A stretch of 64,000 nt of DNA, taken from the NCBI GenBank assembly GCA_038213435.1, contig JBBQTI010000007.1, positions 43,496-107,495 of the forward strand, read 5' to 3'. This stretch comes from PALSA-610 sp038213435. Lineage in GTDB: Bacteria; Actinomycetota; Acidimicrobiia; IMCC26256; PALSA-610. How positions within the stretch are numbered: the stretch's first letter is position 1; each line of letters starts with the position of its first letter. Of the stretch, positions 33,034 through 44,287 are shown piece after piece. The position numbers and the translations under genes were made by a program. The notes beneath the pieces are model-generated. The model was not told the DNA's origin. It was given only the letters and a program-made list of their open reading frames with translations, and did no database searches.

Positions 33034-33327
33034 ATGCCCATGTACGCGATGCTCTCCACCCTCGGTCCGGGCGGCTGGGAGACCCTGCGCGAGAAGCCGG
33101 ATCGCATCCGCGAGGTCGCCTCCGAAGTGGAAGCGCTCGGTCTGAAGGTGCACGCCCAGTACGCGCTCATGGGTCAGTACGACTTCTTGAACATTCTCGA
33201 AGCGCCGGACGAGCAGACGATGGCGAAGGCCGCGATCATGCTGGCGTCCCGCGGCACGATGCGAACCACGACCCTGCCCGCGATCCCGGTGGATCAATTG
33301 ATCGCCCGCTTGAAGGCGGACGGCTAG
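33034..33327 (+). CDS. GYD-domain protein
   Basis: 97 residues: MPMYAMLSTLGPGGWETLREKPDRIREV, then EALGLKVHAQYALMGQYDFLNILEAPDEQTMAKAAIMLASRGTMRTTTLPAIP. The G-[QE]-Y-D core is that of the small ferredoxin-like GYD family (PF08734), whose role is unknown. It has its own leaderless promoter and is divergent from the sensor kinase. Confidence 0.8.
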   Translation: MPMYAMLSTLGPGGWETLREKPDRIREVASEVEALGLKVHAQYALMGQYDFLNILEAPDEQTMAKAAIMLASRGTMRTTTLPAIPVDQLIARLKADG

Positions 33328-33343
33328 CGCCGCACCCGCTTGG

Positions 33344-33553
33344 TCAGGCGATCCACCAGGTGCTACGGCGGTTCTCCTCGCGCAGGTCGGCCTCGGCAAA
33401 CTTCACCGGGAGGATCGAACCGTCCGAGCGGCGGCGGACGTTGTACATCACCTCGCCGCGGCCGTCGGTGGCGGCCTGCTCGGCGACCTCGAATCCGCGT
33501 GTCCACTTCGACTCGAAGCGGCTCCGGACCTCGACGCGGGTGCCGGGTCTCAC
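33344..33553 (-). CDS. Small hypothetical protein
   Basis: 69 residues: VRPGTRVEVRSRFESKWTRGFEVAEQ..GEVMYNVRRRSDGSILPVKFAEADLREENRRSTWWIA. Alternating strands suggest an SH3- or Tudor-like small barrel. It is common as an orphan gene near rnhB in related genomes as far as I recall, but I cannot name it. The start at the second of two GTGs fits TACGAT (33560-33565) 6 bases upstream. Confidence 0.7.
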   Translation of the reverse strand: MRPGTRVEVRSRFESKWTRGFEVAEQAATDGRGEVMYNVRRRSDGSILPVKFAEADLREENRRSTWWIA

Positions 33554-33559
33554 CACCTC

Positions 33560-33565
33560 ATCGTA
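33560..33565 (-). promoter_or_regulatory. -10 box TACGAT, leaderless start (minus strand)
   Basis: TACGAT read leftwards ends 6 bases before the GTG at 33553. Confidence 0.5.
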
Positions 33566-33623
33566 CGGCGCGTGTCCAGGCGTCCTGACGTGCCGAAACA
33601 CGAACCGCGCGACGTGAGGCGAG

Positions 33624-33629
33624 TAGCGT
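33624..33629 (+). promoter_or_regulatory. -10 box TAGCGT of rnhB, leaderless
   Basis: TAGCGT ends 8 bases before the GTG at 33638, which settles the start against a longer frame from 33572. Confidence 0.55.
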
Positions 33630-33637
33630 CACCCGCT

Positions 33638-34330
33638 GTGATCGCGCCGTATCCGACGCTTCGGGTGGAGCGGAAATGCTGGGCGGCGGGCGACCGAATC
33701 GTGGTCGGAATCGACGAGGTCGGGCGCGGGTCGTGGGCCGGTCCGGTGACGGTCGCCGCGGTCGTGCCCGGCGACAAGCACCTGATCGGCGTGCGCGATT
33801 CGAAGCTGTTGACGCCCGGCGAACGCGAGATCGCGGCCGCGCGCGTGCGCGCTTGGGCGCGCGGGATCGGCGTGGGGCACGCCACCCACGAGGAGTGCGA
33901 TCTCGTCGGCATGACCGAGGCGCAACGGCGCGCCGCGAACCGGGCACTCGCTCAGCTCGCCGCACAGGGATTCGAGCCCGACCGGATCGTGCTCGACGGC
34001 AAGCACGACTACCTCGGGCTGCCGCGCGTCGTCCGCACGATTGTGAAGGGCGACCAGACGGTGCTCTCGGTCGCGGCCGCGTCGGTGGTCGCGAAGACGA
34101 CGCGCGATGCGATCATGGCCGACGAGTCCGAGCACTATCCGGCCTATGGGTTCGAGTCGAACCGCGGCTATCCCGCACCCCAACACAAGTGCGCGCTCGC
34201 GGGATACGGGCCGTCGGCGATCCACCGGCGCTCGTGGATCTTCATGGAATACTGCCTGTGGGGCGGGATCCCGCGCTTCGACCGCCAGCCGAGCCTCTTC
34301 TCGGGTGCGCTCGGTGCCCTCGGTGCCTGA
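33638..34330 (+). CDS. rnhB: Ribonuclease HII
   Basis: 230 residues. Cleaves RNA-DNA hybrids and single ribonucleotides in DNA. The catalytic acids appear in VVGIDEVGRGSWAGPVTVAAVV (Asp and Glu), in IGVRDSKLLTPGERE and in IVLDGKHDYLGLPRVVRTIVKGD. SVAAASVVAKTTRDAIM and YGFESNRGYPAPQHKCAL complete the family core. It overlaps the next gene by 8 bases. Confidence 0.92.
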   Translation: MIAPYPTLRVERKCWAAGDRIVVGIDEVGRGSWAGPVTVAAVVPGDKHLIGVRDSKLLTPGEREIAAARVRAWARGIGVGHATHEECDLVGMTEAQRRAANRALAQLAAQGFEPDRIVLDGKHDYLGLPRVVRTIVKGDQTVLSVAAASVVAKTTRDAIMADESEHYPAYGFESNRGYPAPQHKCALAGYGPSAIHRRSWIFMEYCLWGGIPRFDRQPSLFSGALGALGA

Positions 34331-35909
34331 CGTCTGGGACGCGCTCTCGCGGCATGCCACAGCGATGCGCGAGCGCACGGTTCGCCAGTTGTTCGTGGAG
34401 GAGCGCGACCGGGACCGAATGCACGTCGAGGCCGCGGGTTGGTACCTCGACTACGCCAAACACCGGGTGCGTTCCGAGACGCTGCGCCTGTTGCGCGATC
34501 TTGCCGTAGCGCGGGGACTTCGGGAGCGCATCGACGCGATGTTCCGAGGCGAGCACGTCAACGTCACCGAGGACCGCGCCGTGTTGCACGTCGCGCTGCG
34601 GATGCCGGCCGACGCGCAGCTCCTCGTCGACGGTGTGGATGTCGTGGCCGAGGTGCAGCGCGTGCTGAAGCAGATGTCGGAGTTCGCGGCGTCGATCCGC
34701 GACGGCAGCCGGATCGGTCACACCGGCCGAGTGATTCGCAACGTCGTGAACATCGGCATCGGTGGCAGTGACCTCGGGCCGGCGATGGCCTACGACGCGC
34801 TGCGCGCCTACAGCCGGCGAGAGATGCAGTTCCGGTTCGTGTCGAACGTCGACGGCGCGGATCTCGTTGAGGCGCTCTACGGGTTGGACGCGGCCGAGAC
34901 GTTGTTCGTCGTGTCGTCCAAGACGTTCACGACACTCGAGACGCTCACCAACGCGCGGGCGGCGCGCGCGTGGTTGGTCACCGCCTTGGGCGGCGACGTT
35001 GCCGCGGTGTCACGGCATTTCGTCGCAGTGTCGACAAACGGGGTGAAGGTAGCCGAGTTCGGCATCGACACTACCGATATGTTCGAGTTCTGGGACTGGG
35101 TGGGTGGTCGCTATTCGATGTGGTCCGCAATCGGATTGTCGCTGATGCTCGCGATCGGTCCGGACAACTTCCGCGAGCTGCTCGCCGGCGCGCACGCGAT
35201 GGACGAGCACTTCCGCACTGCGCCGTTCGACGCGAACCTGCCGGTGCACTTGGCGTTGCTCGCCCTTTGGTACCGCGACTTTCTCGATGCGCAGACGCAG
35301 GCAGTTGTTCCGTACGCGCAAGCGTTGGTGAAGTTGCCCGCCTACCTGCAACAACTCGAGATGGAGAGCAACGGCAAGTCGGTGCGCACCGACGGTTCGC
35401 GCGTCGACACGCCCACGGGCGAGATCGTATGGGGCACCGTCGGAACGAACGGTCAGCACGCCTACTTCCAGCTCTTGCATCAGGGCACGACGACGGTGCC
35501 GATCGACTTCATCGGATTCGATCACCCGCAGCCCGGTCACGAGCTCGGCGAACAGCAAGACCTCCTCGTTGCGAATCTGTTCGCGCAGGCCGAAGCGCTC
35601 GCGTTCGGTACCGACGATCCGGCGCTGCCGCCCTACCGGGTCATGCCTGGGAACCGGCCGTCGTCGACGTTGATGTCGTCGCAACTCACACCGTTCGCGT
35701 TGGGGGCGCTGATCGCCGCGTACGAGCACAAGGTGATGACGCTCGGCACGATCTGGGGCATCGATTCGTTCGATCAGTGGGGGGTCGAGCTCGGCAAGGT
35801 GCTCGCGCAGCGCATCGCGTCGGAGATCGCGGCGCCGCGCGACACCGATCTCGCGCACGACCCTTCGACCAACGCGCTGATCCGGCGCTATCGGGGGCGT
35901 TCCTCCTAG
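34323..35909 (+). CDS. pgi: Glucose-6-phosphate isomerase
   Basis: 528 residues. Interconverts glucose 6-phosphate and fructose 6-phosphate. It carries NIGIGGSDLGPAMAYDALRAY, FVVSSKTFTTLETLTNARAAR, the active-site region DWVGGRYSMWSAIGLSLMLAIG, LEMESNGKSVRTDGSRVDTPTGEIVWGTVGTNGQHAYFQLLHQG and FDQWGVELGKVLA near the C-terminus. The likely GTG start at 34323 lies inside the rnhB coding end (8-base overlap); another GTG 9 bases upstream is possible. Confidence 0.94.
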   Translation: MPDVWDALSRHATAMRERTVRQLFVEERDRDRMHVEAAGWYLDYAKHRVRSETLRLLRDLAVARGLRERIDAMFRGEHVNVTEDRAVLHVALRMPADAQLLVDGVDVVAEVQRVLKQMSEFAASIRDGSRIGHTGRVIRNVVNIGIGGSDLGPAMAYDALRAYSRREMQFRFVSNVDGADLVEALYGLDAAETLFVVSSKTFTTLETLTNARAARAWLVTALGGDVAAVSRHFVAVSTNGVKVAEFGIDTTDMFEFWDWVGGRYSMWSAIGLSLMLAIGPDNFRELLAGAHAMDEHFRTAPFDANLPVHLALLALWYRDFLDAQTQAVVPYAQALVKLPAYLQQLEMESNGKSVRTDGSRVDTPTGEIVWGTVGTNGQHAYFQLLHQGTTTVPIDFIGFDHPQPGHELGEQQDLLVANLFAQAEALAFGTDDPALPPYRVMPGNRPSSTLMSSQLTPFALGALIAAYEHKVMTLGTIWGIDSFDQWGVELGKVLAQRIASEIAAPRDTDLAHDPSTNALIRRYRGRSS

Positions 35910-35912
35910 GCT
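35907..35912 (+). promoter_or_regulatory. -10 box TAGGCT overlapping the pgi stop
   Basis: TAGGCT includes the TAG stop of pgi and ends 6 bases before the ATG at 35919. Confidence 0.5.
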
Positions 35913-35918
35913 GACGCG

Positions 35919-36275
35919 ATGGGTCAGCCGATCACGGTGACAGTGCGCGGAGGTGCGTCGCCCGACGTTCGCTTCTTCGAGTGCGATCGTTCGCTCACTG
36001 GCATGGCCATCGAGGTGTACACCGCAGATCCCGTGGCGGTCGTCTCCGGGGCCAGGCCGCCCGACGTGCTGGCACGGCGGCTGCTCGATGCGGGTGCGTT
36101 CAAGGTGACGATCTACTCCAACGTCGTGACCGTCGAGGCGCCGCCCGAGGCCTGGGCCGAGCTGGAGCCCAGGGTGACGCACACGATCGAGCACCTCTTC
36201 GAGTTCTACGGCGACGAAGCCGGCTGGTCGTTCGACGCCCGCGGCGTCGAGCCCGAGATCTCCAAGATCCAGTAG
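35919..36275 (+). CDS. Nfu N-terminal-like domain protein
   Basis: 118 residues. DVLARRLLDAGAFKVTIYSNVVTVEAPPEAWAELEPRVTHTIEHLFEFY follows the pattern of the Nfu N-terminal domain (a small alpha/beta unit ending in the f-V-T-V-x-W signature). The C-terminal CxxC iron-sulfur scaffold of true Nfu is absent. It may be a stand-alone adaptor. Leaderless promoter as above. The domain call is by pattern only. Confidence 0.6.
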   Translation: MGQPITVTVRGGASPDVRFFECDRSLTGMAIEVYTADPVAVVSGARPPDVLARRLLDAGAFKVTIYSNVVTVEAPPEAWAELEPRVTHTIEHLFEFYGDEAGWSFDARGVEPEISKIQ

Positions 36276-36304
36276 CCCGAATTCTCGGTCGGTCTCCCGC
36301 GCAC

Positions 36305-36410
36305 GTTGTTCAGGCTGCCGCGGATAGGCGGTAGGTGCGCAGCTTCAGGGTCTCGTCGGATCTGAAGGCGTCAACACCTTCAGTCTCCAAGGAGACCCGG
36401 CCTGAACAAC
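36305..36410. repeat. 106-bp element bounded by 11-bp perfect inverted repeats
   Basis: GTTGTTCAGGC (36305-36315) and GCCTGAACAAC (36400-36410) close the element. Inside, CCGC/GCGG (36318-36331) forms a small hairpin. GGGTCTC (36348-36354) pairs with GAGACCC (36392-36398) around a perfect CTGAAGG/CCTTCAG hairpin (36362-36383). As RNA or single-stranded DNA this makes a compact branched fold. No target duplication is visible. It may be a small non-autonomous element or a structured RNA. Confidence 0.6.
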
Positions 36411-36426
36411 ATCATCAGGAACTACA

Positions 36427-36468
36427 GCTAGCGCGGGCGACAGCACCGCTGCTAGCGCGGGTGCTAGC
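36427..36468. repeat. GCTAGC-rich direct repeats
   Basis: GCTAGCGCGGG is present at 36427-36437 and 36451-36461 (24-bp period), with a third GCTAGC at 36463-36468. The segment then runs into AT-rich TATAAAA. GCTAGCGCGG and CCGC-T-GCTAGC can also pair as a hairpin. Composition differs from the surrounding genome. Confidence 0.55.
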
Positions 36469-36480
36469 TATAAAACTGAC

Positions 36481-36600
36481 GGAGGTTGTTTACATCTGGG
36501 TCTCTCATGCATCAGCCGCCAGGTCTTCTACAAGTGGCGCCGTCGCTTCGAAGAGGGCGGCGAAGAGGGCGCCCAAGTTTTGGACCAATGCCGGCCACCG
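36481..36600 (+). pseudogene. Transposase relic (helix-turn-helix fragment)
   Basis: Translated from 36511, the segment gives ISRQVFYKWRRRFEEGGEE, the recognition-helix end of IS3/IS481-type transposases (family form ISRQTFYKWRRRFEAEGE), followed by a degraded continuation. There is no start codon in frame, no catalytic DDE domain and no matching inverted repeats, so only about 40 codons survive. A GGAGG at 36481 and TATAAA upstream may be relics of its expression signals. Confidence 0.6.
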
Positions 36601-36613
36601 GCTCTTGCAGGGG

Positions 36614-36627
36614 CGAACATATGTTCG
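36614..36627. promoter_or_regulatory. LexA (SOS) box upstream of imuA'
   Basis: CGAACATATGTTCG is a perfect palindrome matching the actinobacterial LexA consensus CGAAC-N4-GTTCG. It ends one base before the TATCTT -10 box, so bound LexA would block polymerase. Confidence 0.92.
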
Positions 36628-36628
36628 C

Positions 36629-36634
36629 TATCTT
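36629..36634 (+). promoter_or_regulatory. -10 box TATCTT of imuA', leaderless
   Basis: TATCTT ends 6 bases before the GTG at 36641 and lies directly behind the LexA box. Confidence 0.65.
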
Positions 36635-36640
36635 CACAGG

Positions 36641-37291
36641 GTGGTCGCAGCCCCGGTTTCCCCGGTTCTTCCCCGGCGTGACGAGCACGCTCGGGCGCAG
36701 TTGCGAGCGACCGCCACCCGTGCCGCTCCGGCGGTGCTGGCCGGCGAACGGCTCCTCGCCGTCGCCGGTCCGATGGGTCAGCTCCTCCCGGCGGGCGGTA
36801 TCCAGCGCGGCAGCACGGTTGCGCTCGATGGGCCAACGGGTGCGGGGTCGACGACCGTTGCGCTCCTGCTCGCCGCGGCAACCACCTCCGTAGGCGAGTG
36901 GGCGGCGGTCGTCGACCCCGACGGCACCTTGGGGGCGCGAGCCGCGGCCAAGATCGGCGTCGTCTTGGAACGGTGCGCGATCGTCCGCTCCGTGCCACCC
37001 GATCGATGGCCGGCGGTCGTCGGCGCCCTGCTCGACGGAGTCTCGCTCGTCGCGGCCGCAGTCCCACCGAGCTTGCGGCCCGGCGACGCCCGCCGGCTCG
37101 CGGCCCGAGCGCGCGAGCGCGCCACGGTGCTCGTGACGCTCGGACCGTGGCCGGTCGAAGCAACCCTCCGCCTCCACGCCCAGGGTTGGGATTGGTCGGG
37201 GCTCGCGACCGGAGGAGGTCTGCTCGCCGACAGCGAGCTCGACGTGCGCGTCGAGGGAAAGGGGGTGCGCGCGCACGCCCGGGCCGGGTGA
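36641..37291 (+). CDS. imuA': ImuA' RecA-like mutasome protein
   Basis: 216 residues. A RecA-fold protein of the SOS mutasome; in Mycobacterium it bridges ImuB and DnaE2 at stalled forks. The core is GERLLAVAGPMGQLLPAGGIQRGSTVALDGPTGAGSTTVALLLAAATT, whose Walker A is degenerate (Ser where the invariant Lys should be), so ATP hydrolysis is doubtful. VAAAVPPSLRPGDARRLAARARERATVLVTLGPWP follows the same fold. Start set by the leaderless promoter; the longer upstream frame runs through the transposase relic. It overlaps imuB (GTGA). Confidence 0.85.
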   Translation: MVAAPVSPVLPRRDEHARAQLRATATRAAPAVLAGERLLAVAGPMGQLLPAGGIQRGSTVALDGPTGAGSTTVALLLAAATTSVGEWAAVVDPDGTLGARAAAKIGVVLERCAIVRSVPPDRWPAVVGALLDGVSLVAAAVPPSLRPGDARRLAARARERATVLVTLGPWPVEATLRLHAQGWDWSGLATGGGLLADSELDVRVEGKGVRAHARAG

Positions 37292-38922
37292 ACATCAGCC
37301 GCACGGGATGTGTCTGGTGTCCCGATTGGCCCGTGATCGCGGCCCGTCGCCGCGCGGACGACGCCGACCTGCGGAACCGGCCGCTCATCGTGCGTGAACG
37401 CGTCGGGAGTCGCGACATCGTGCGCGCGGCTTCGGCCGAAGCGCGCGCCACCGGCGTAACGCGCGGTATGCGCCGGCGCGAGGCGGAAGCGCGTTGTCCG
37501 GAAGCGGTGTGCGTCGACGCCGACGAAGCGAACGAGGCGCGCACGTTCGAAGTAGTGGCCCGCGCGGTGGAGGTCTTCACGCCGCGCGTCGTGCTCGATC
37601 GGCCCGGACGCTGCGAGTTCCCGACGCGGGGTCCGTCGCGCTACTTCGGAGGCGACGACGCGCTCGCATCGCAGATCCGGGCCGGTGTCGCGACCGCGCT
37701 CGGCCCTGATGGCACCGACGTGCGCATCGGGATCGCCGACGGCGTGTTCGTCGCCCGCCTCGCGGCGAGGCGTTCGGTCGTCGTACCTGCGGGCGGATCG
37801 GCCGAATACGTCGCGCCGTGGCCGGTGTCCGTGCTCGACGACGACGAGCTTACGAGTTTGCTCGTTCGCCTCGGGCTGCCCACACTCGGTGACGTCGCCG
37901 CGCTGGCGCCCGACGCGGTGCTCGCCCGCTTCGGCCGCGTCGGCCACCGGATCCACGCACTTTCCCGGGGCATCGATCCGGAGCCGTCCGTGTTCGTCGC
38001 GCCGCCGCCAGATCTCGTCGAGCGCACGGAGCTCGATCCGCCCGCCGAACGGGTCGACATCGCCGCGTTCGCGGCGAAGGAGCTTGCCGACCGGCTGCTC
38101 GAACGATGCGCGGAACGCGGTCTCGCGTGCACGCGCGTGCAGGTCGTTGCCGAGACCGAGCACGGCGAACGGCTCACGCGGTGTTGGCGTCACGCCCGTT
38201 CGGAGTACGGCGACGCGCTCACTCCAGGCGTGCTCGCCGAGCGGGTGCGCTGGCAGCTCGACGCCTGGATCGCCACCGGCGAGACGACCGCCGGTATCAC
38301 CGTTCTCACGCTGATCCCCGAAGAGGTGGTGCCGGCCGACGGTCGCCAGCTCGGGTTCTGGGGCGGTGATCAGGTCGCGCACCAACGGGCCGATCGCGCG
38401 CTCGCGCGCGTCCAGGGCATGCTCGGCTACGACGCGGTGACGACCGCCGTCGTGCAGGGCGGCCGGACGCCGGCCGAGCAGGTGCGATGGGTTCCGTGGG
38501 GCGAGCCACGCGAACCCCAGCTCCCGCTCTCCGTCGGCCCCGAAGTCGCAGCCTGGCCGGGCGCGCTCCCACCGCCGTTTCCGGCGCGCGTGTTCGATCC
38601 GCCGCTTCCGGCCGAGCTCCTCGACGCGAACGGCGACGCGATTGCGGTGAACGGGCGGGGCGAGCAGCTGCGTCCCCCGGCGCACGTGCGTTGTCGAGCC
38701 CTTCCGGCCGGTGGCGGGGTGGTACGCGCGTGGGCGGGCCCGTGGGCGCACGACGTGCGCTGGTGGGACGTACACGCGCATCGTCGATGTGCGCGTTGGC
38801 AACTGGTCGTCGGTGCGGACGAAGCGCAGCGCAGCGGAGCCCGAGGGAGCCGTAGTGACGGCCTCGCGTGCATCGTGGTCGTCGAAGGTGGACGAGCGGG
38901 CGTCGAAGCGATCTACGACTGA
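37288..38922 (+). CDS. imuB: ImuB, catalytically inactive Y-family polymerase
   Basis: 544 residues of DinB/UmuC-like fold. The palm begins RTGCVWCPDWPVIAARRR, where the catalytic Asp of active Y-family enzymes is not conserved, and the second acidic pair is replaced in GRCEFPTRGPSRYFGGDDAL. LGLPTLGDVAALAPDAVLARFGRVGHRIHALSRGIDP is the thumb. Gln411 begins QLPLSV, which fits the beta-clamp-binding motif (QLPLWG in M. tuberculosis ImuB). It is thus the clamp adaptor of the mutasome. The last ~60 residues are poorly conserved. dnaE2 follows after 27 bases. Confidence 0.9.
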   Translation: MNISRTGCVWCPDWPVIAARRRADDADLRNRPLIVRERVGSRDIVRAASAEARATGVTRGMRRREAEARCPEAVCVDADEANEARTFEVVARAVEVFTPRVVLDRPGRCEFPTRGPSRYFGGDDALASQIRAGVATALGPDGTDVRIGIADGVFVARLAARRSVVVPAGGSAEYVAPWPVSVLDDDELTSLLVRLGLPTLGDVAALAPDAVLARFGRVGHRIHALSRGIDPEPSVFVAPPPDLVERTELDPPAERVDIAAFAAKELADRLLERCAERGLACTRVQVVAETEHGERLTRCWRHARSEYGDALTPGVLAERVRWQLDAWIATGETTAGITVLTLIPEEVVPADGRQLGFWGGDQVAHQRADRALARVQGMLGYDAVTTAVVQGGRTPAEQVRWVPWGEPREPQLPLSVGPEVAAWPGALPPPFPARVFDPPLPAELLDANGDAIAVNGRGEQLRPPAHVRCRALPAGGGVVRAWAGPWAHDVRWWDVHAHRRCARWQLVVGADEAQRSGARGSRSDGLACIVVVEGGRAGVEAIYD

Positions 38923-38949
38923 CCCCGAACGAATCGGGAGCTTTGGGCC

Positions 38950-42339
<3,390 letters not shown>

Positions 42340-42506
42340 TCGGAGTGAGCTGTGGTCGAGCCGCACTCGAGGAACAGCACACTCGGGTGCCCGAGCCTGG
42401 CCTCCCTTGCCCGATCATCTGCCACCCGGGCGGCCCGACGGAGGTCTGAGGCCCATGCGCCGAGCAGAGGGGCGGCGGGTTGCGGAGCGGCGCGAGACTC
42501 ACTCCC

Positions 42507-43625
42507 ATGACCGCGACACTCGGGCCCTGTATCTCCGCCGATTCGCACGTCACCGAACCGCCCGGCACCTACGTCGACCGCATCGATCCCGCATACCGCG
42601 ATCGGGCGCCGCGCCTGCACCACCACGACGTGCTCGGCGACGTGATGCTGATCGACAACGGCAAGAGCCTGGTGCCGTTCTGGTTGGTCGCCGCCGCGGG
42701 CCGGCCGTCGGAGGAGGTACGGCTCGACAGCGGCAAACGTTTCGAGGAGTTGTGGCGCGGAGGGTGGGACCCGGTTGCCCGTCTGGCCGACCAGGACACC
42801 GATGGAGTCGTCGCCGAGGTCATCTACCCGTCGGTCGGCATGCTTCTCTGCAACCATCCCGACGCCGAGTACCAGCGTGCGTGCTTCCACGCGTACAACC
42901 AGTGGATCGCCGAGTTCTGCGCGACCGCGCCCGAACGTCTCATCGGTATGGGTCAGACCGCGCTCGTCACACCGAAGGACGGCATCCGTGATCTCGAGGA
43001 GATCAAGCGGCTGGGGTTGAAGGGTGTGATGCTCCCGGGTATCCCACCCGAAAACGACTATGACCACCCGATGTACGACGAGCTCTGGGACGCGATCATC
43101 GATCTCGGTTTGCCGCCGTCGTTTCACATCCTGACGAGCCGCAGCGACACGCCGGGAGCCGACCACGTACGCGGCCCGAAGCTCAACAGCTTCATGAGCA
43201 TCGTGCGCGGCAACCAGGACATCATCGGCACGCTGATCTTCGGTGCGGTGTTCGAGCGTCATCCCGACTTGCGGATCGTGTGTGTCGAGGCCGACGCGGG
43301 CTGGGCGCCGCACTGGATGTACCGCGCCGATCACGGCTACGACCGCCACCGCAATTGGTTGACGGCGGGCGAGCTCTCACGCCGTCCGAGCGAGTGGTTC
43401 GCCGAAAACGTCTATCTCACGTTCCAGGACGACTGGGTCGCGTTCCGCACCGCGCACCTCATGAACATCGACCGGTTGATGTGGGCCAACGATTTCCCCC
43501 ACAGCGACGCGACCTGGCCGCACAGCCAGGAGCTCCTCGCGCGGCACGCCATGCAGCTCGACGAGCCGGCGCGCAGCCGCATCCTGCACGACAACGTCGC
43601 CGAGCTCTACGGCATCACGGTCTGA
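42507..43625 (+). CDS. Amidohydrolase family 2 protein (ACMSD-like)
   Basis: 372 residues of the metal-dependent TIM-barrel hydrolase/decarboxylase family related to ACMSD. It has CISADSHVTEPPGTYVDRI (the HxxE/HxH-equivalent start), EVIYPSVGMLLCNHPDAEYQRACFHAYNQWIAEFC, GLPPSFHILTSRSD (metal His), IVCVEADAGWAPHWMYRADHGYDRH and LMWANDFPHSDATWPHSQELL (terminal metal Asp). Such enzymes are numerous in actinobacteria and act on aromatic or amide compounds; the substrate is unknown. A weak GAGACT -10 lies 7 bases before the ATG. Confidence 0.85.
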   Translation: MTATLGPCISADSHVTEPPGTYVDRIDPAYRDRAPRLHHHDVLGDVMLIDNGKSLVPFWLVAAAGRPSEEVRLDSGKRFEELWRGGWDPVARLADQDTDGVVAEVIYPSVGMLLCNHPDAEYQRACFHAYNQWIAEFCATAPERLIGMGQTALVTPKDGIRDLEEIKRLGLKGVMLPGIPPENDYDHPMYDELWDAIIDLGLPPSFHILTSRSDTPGADHVRGPKLNSFMSIVRGNQDIIGTLIFGAVFERHPDLRIVCVEADAGWAPHWMYRADHGYDRHRNWLTAGELSRRPSEWFAENVYLTFQDDWVAFRTAHLMNIDRLMWANDFPHSDATWPHSQELLARHAMQLDEPARSRILHDNVAELYGITV

Positions 43626-43638
43626 CGAATCGCCGGAC

Positions 43639-44130
43639 ATGGTGAACGAACCGGTTGGAGAGCGCCCCGACATGCCCGAGGGTTACCTCGGGGCTGCGCC
43701 CTTGCCCTGGCGGTGGGCGGAGGAGCAACTTTCGGAGGCGCGCAACTACTGGGTGACGACGATCGGGTCGTCGGGCCGGCCGCACGTACGTCCGGTGTGG
43801 GGGGTGTGGCTCGACGACACTGTGCAGTTCTCGACCGGTGCCCTGCACGCATCGAACATCGCGCGCGACCCGCGCGTCACCGTGAACCTCGAGGACGCCG
43901 ACGACTGTGTCATCCTCGAAGGAGCAGCACGTGCGGTCGACGACGAGCAGGTCCGGCGGGCGTTCATCGAGGTGTACGAGCCGAAGTACGACTTGGCGAT
44001 GACACTCGACTTCATCGACGTCGTCTACGTGGTTCGTCCGAGAGTGGTGTTCGGATGGCTCGCGCACGACATCGCCAAGGGGTCGACGCTCTTCCAGGCA
44101 ACTGCGACGAGGTGGCGCTTCGCGCCTTAG
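43639..44130 (+). CDS. Pyridoxamine 5'-phosphate oxidase-fold, possibly F420-dependent oxidoreductase
   Basis: 163 residues of split beta-barrel fold: EARNYWVTTIGSSGRPHVRPVWGVWLDDTVQFSTGALHASNIARDPRVTVNLEDADDCVILEGAARAV. This matches actinobacterial FMN/F420-binding PNPOx-like proteins. The N-terminal 30 residues are extra. It starts 13 bases after the amidohydrolase, so the two may act together, with F420 available as cofC suggests. Confidence 0.75.
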   Translation: MVNEPVGERPDMPEGYLGAAPLPWRWAEEQLSEARNYWVTTIGSSGRPHVRPVWGVWLDDTVQFSTGALHASNIARDPRVTVNLEDADDCVILEGAARAVDDEQVRRAFIEVYEPKYDLAMTLDFIDVVYVVRPRVVFGWLAHDIAKGSTLFQATATRWRFAP

Positions 44131-44141
44131 CTGTTACGGGG

Positions 44142-44147
44142 TAGCCT
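44142..44147 (+). promoter_or_regulatory. -10 box TAGCCT upstream of the MgtE-like gene
   Basis: TAGCCT places transcription start near 44155, ahead of GGAGG (44159-44163) and an ATG at 44171. The resulting leader is too short for an M-box Mg2+ riboswitch. Confidence 0.5.
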
Positions 44148-44170
44148 TGACGGGTTCCGGAGGATTGCAG

Positions 44171-44287
44171 ATGGCCGACCCGCCTAGTTCCTCATGCCTC
44201 GCTCCTCGCGTCGTGTGGGCGCGCGCTTCGTCGCGTTTCTCCGCGCGGACTTCGCTGGGGTCCGGGCGGGCTTCGTCGCGCTCCTGA
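44171..44287 (+). CDS. Short upstream frame overlapping the MgtE-like start
   Basis: ATG at 44171 has the best ribosome-binding site of the region (GGAGG at 7-base spacing) but opens a 38-codon frame (MADPPSSSCLAPRVVW..) that ends within the transporter gene in another frame. Either it is a leader frame coupling translation of the transporter, or one base is missing and the transporter really starts here. I cannot tell these apart. Confidence 0.35.
   Translation: MADPPSSSCLAPRVVWARASSRFSARTSLGSGRASSRS

Noticed and set aside
36305..36410. Integron attC site
   Set aside because: The ends are GTTGTTC..GAACAAC, the wrong order for RYYYAAC..GTTRRRY, and no integrase or cassette array is near.
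36335..36640. Upstream extension of imuA' from 36335
   Set aside because: It would run through the transposase relic, the LexA box and the -10 box; a leaderless GTG at 36641 explains the signals.
44148..44193. M-box (ykoK) Mg2+ riboswitch before the MgtE-like gene
   Set aside because: Predicted leader is under 50 bases, far too short, with no matching stems.
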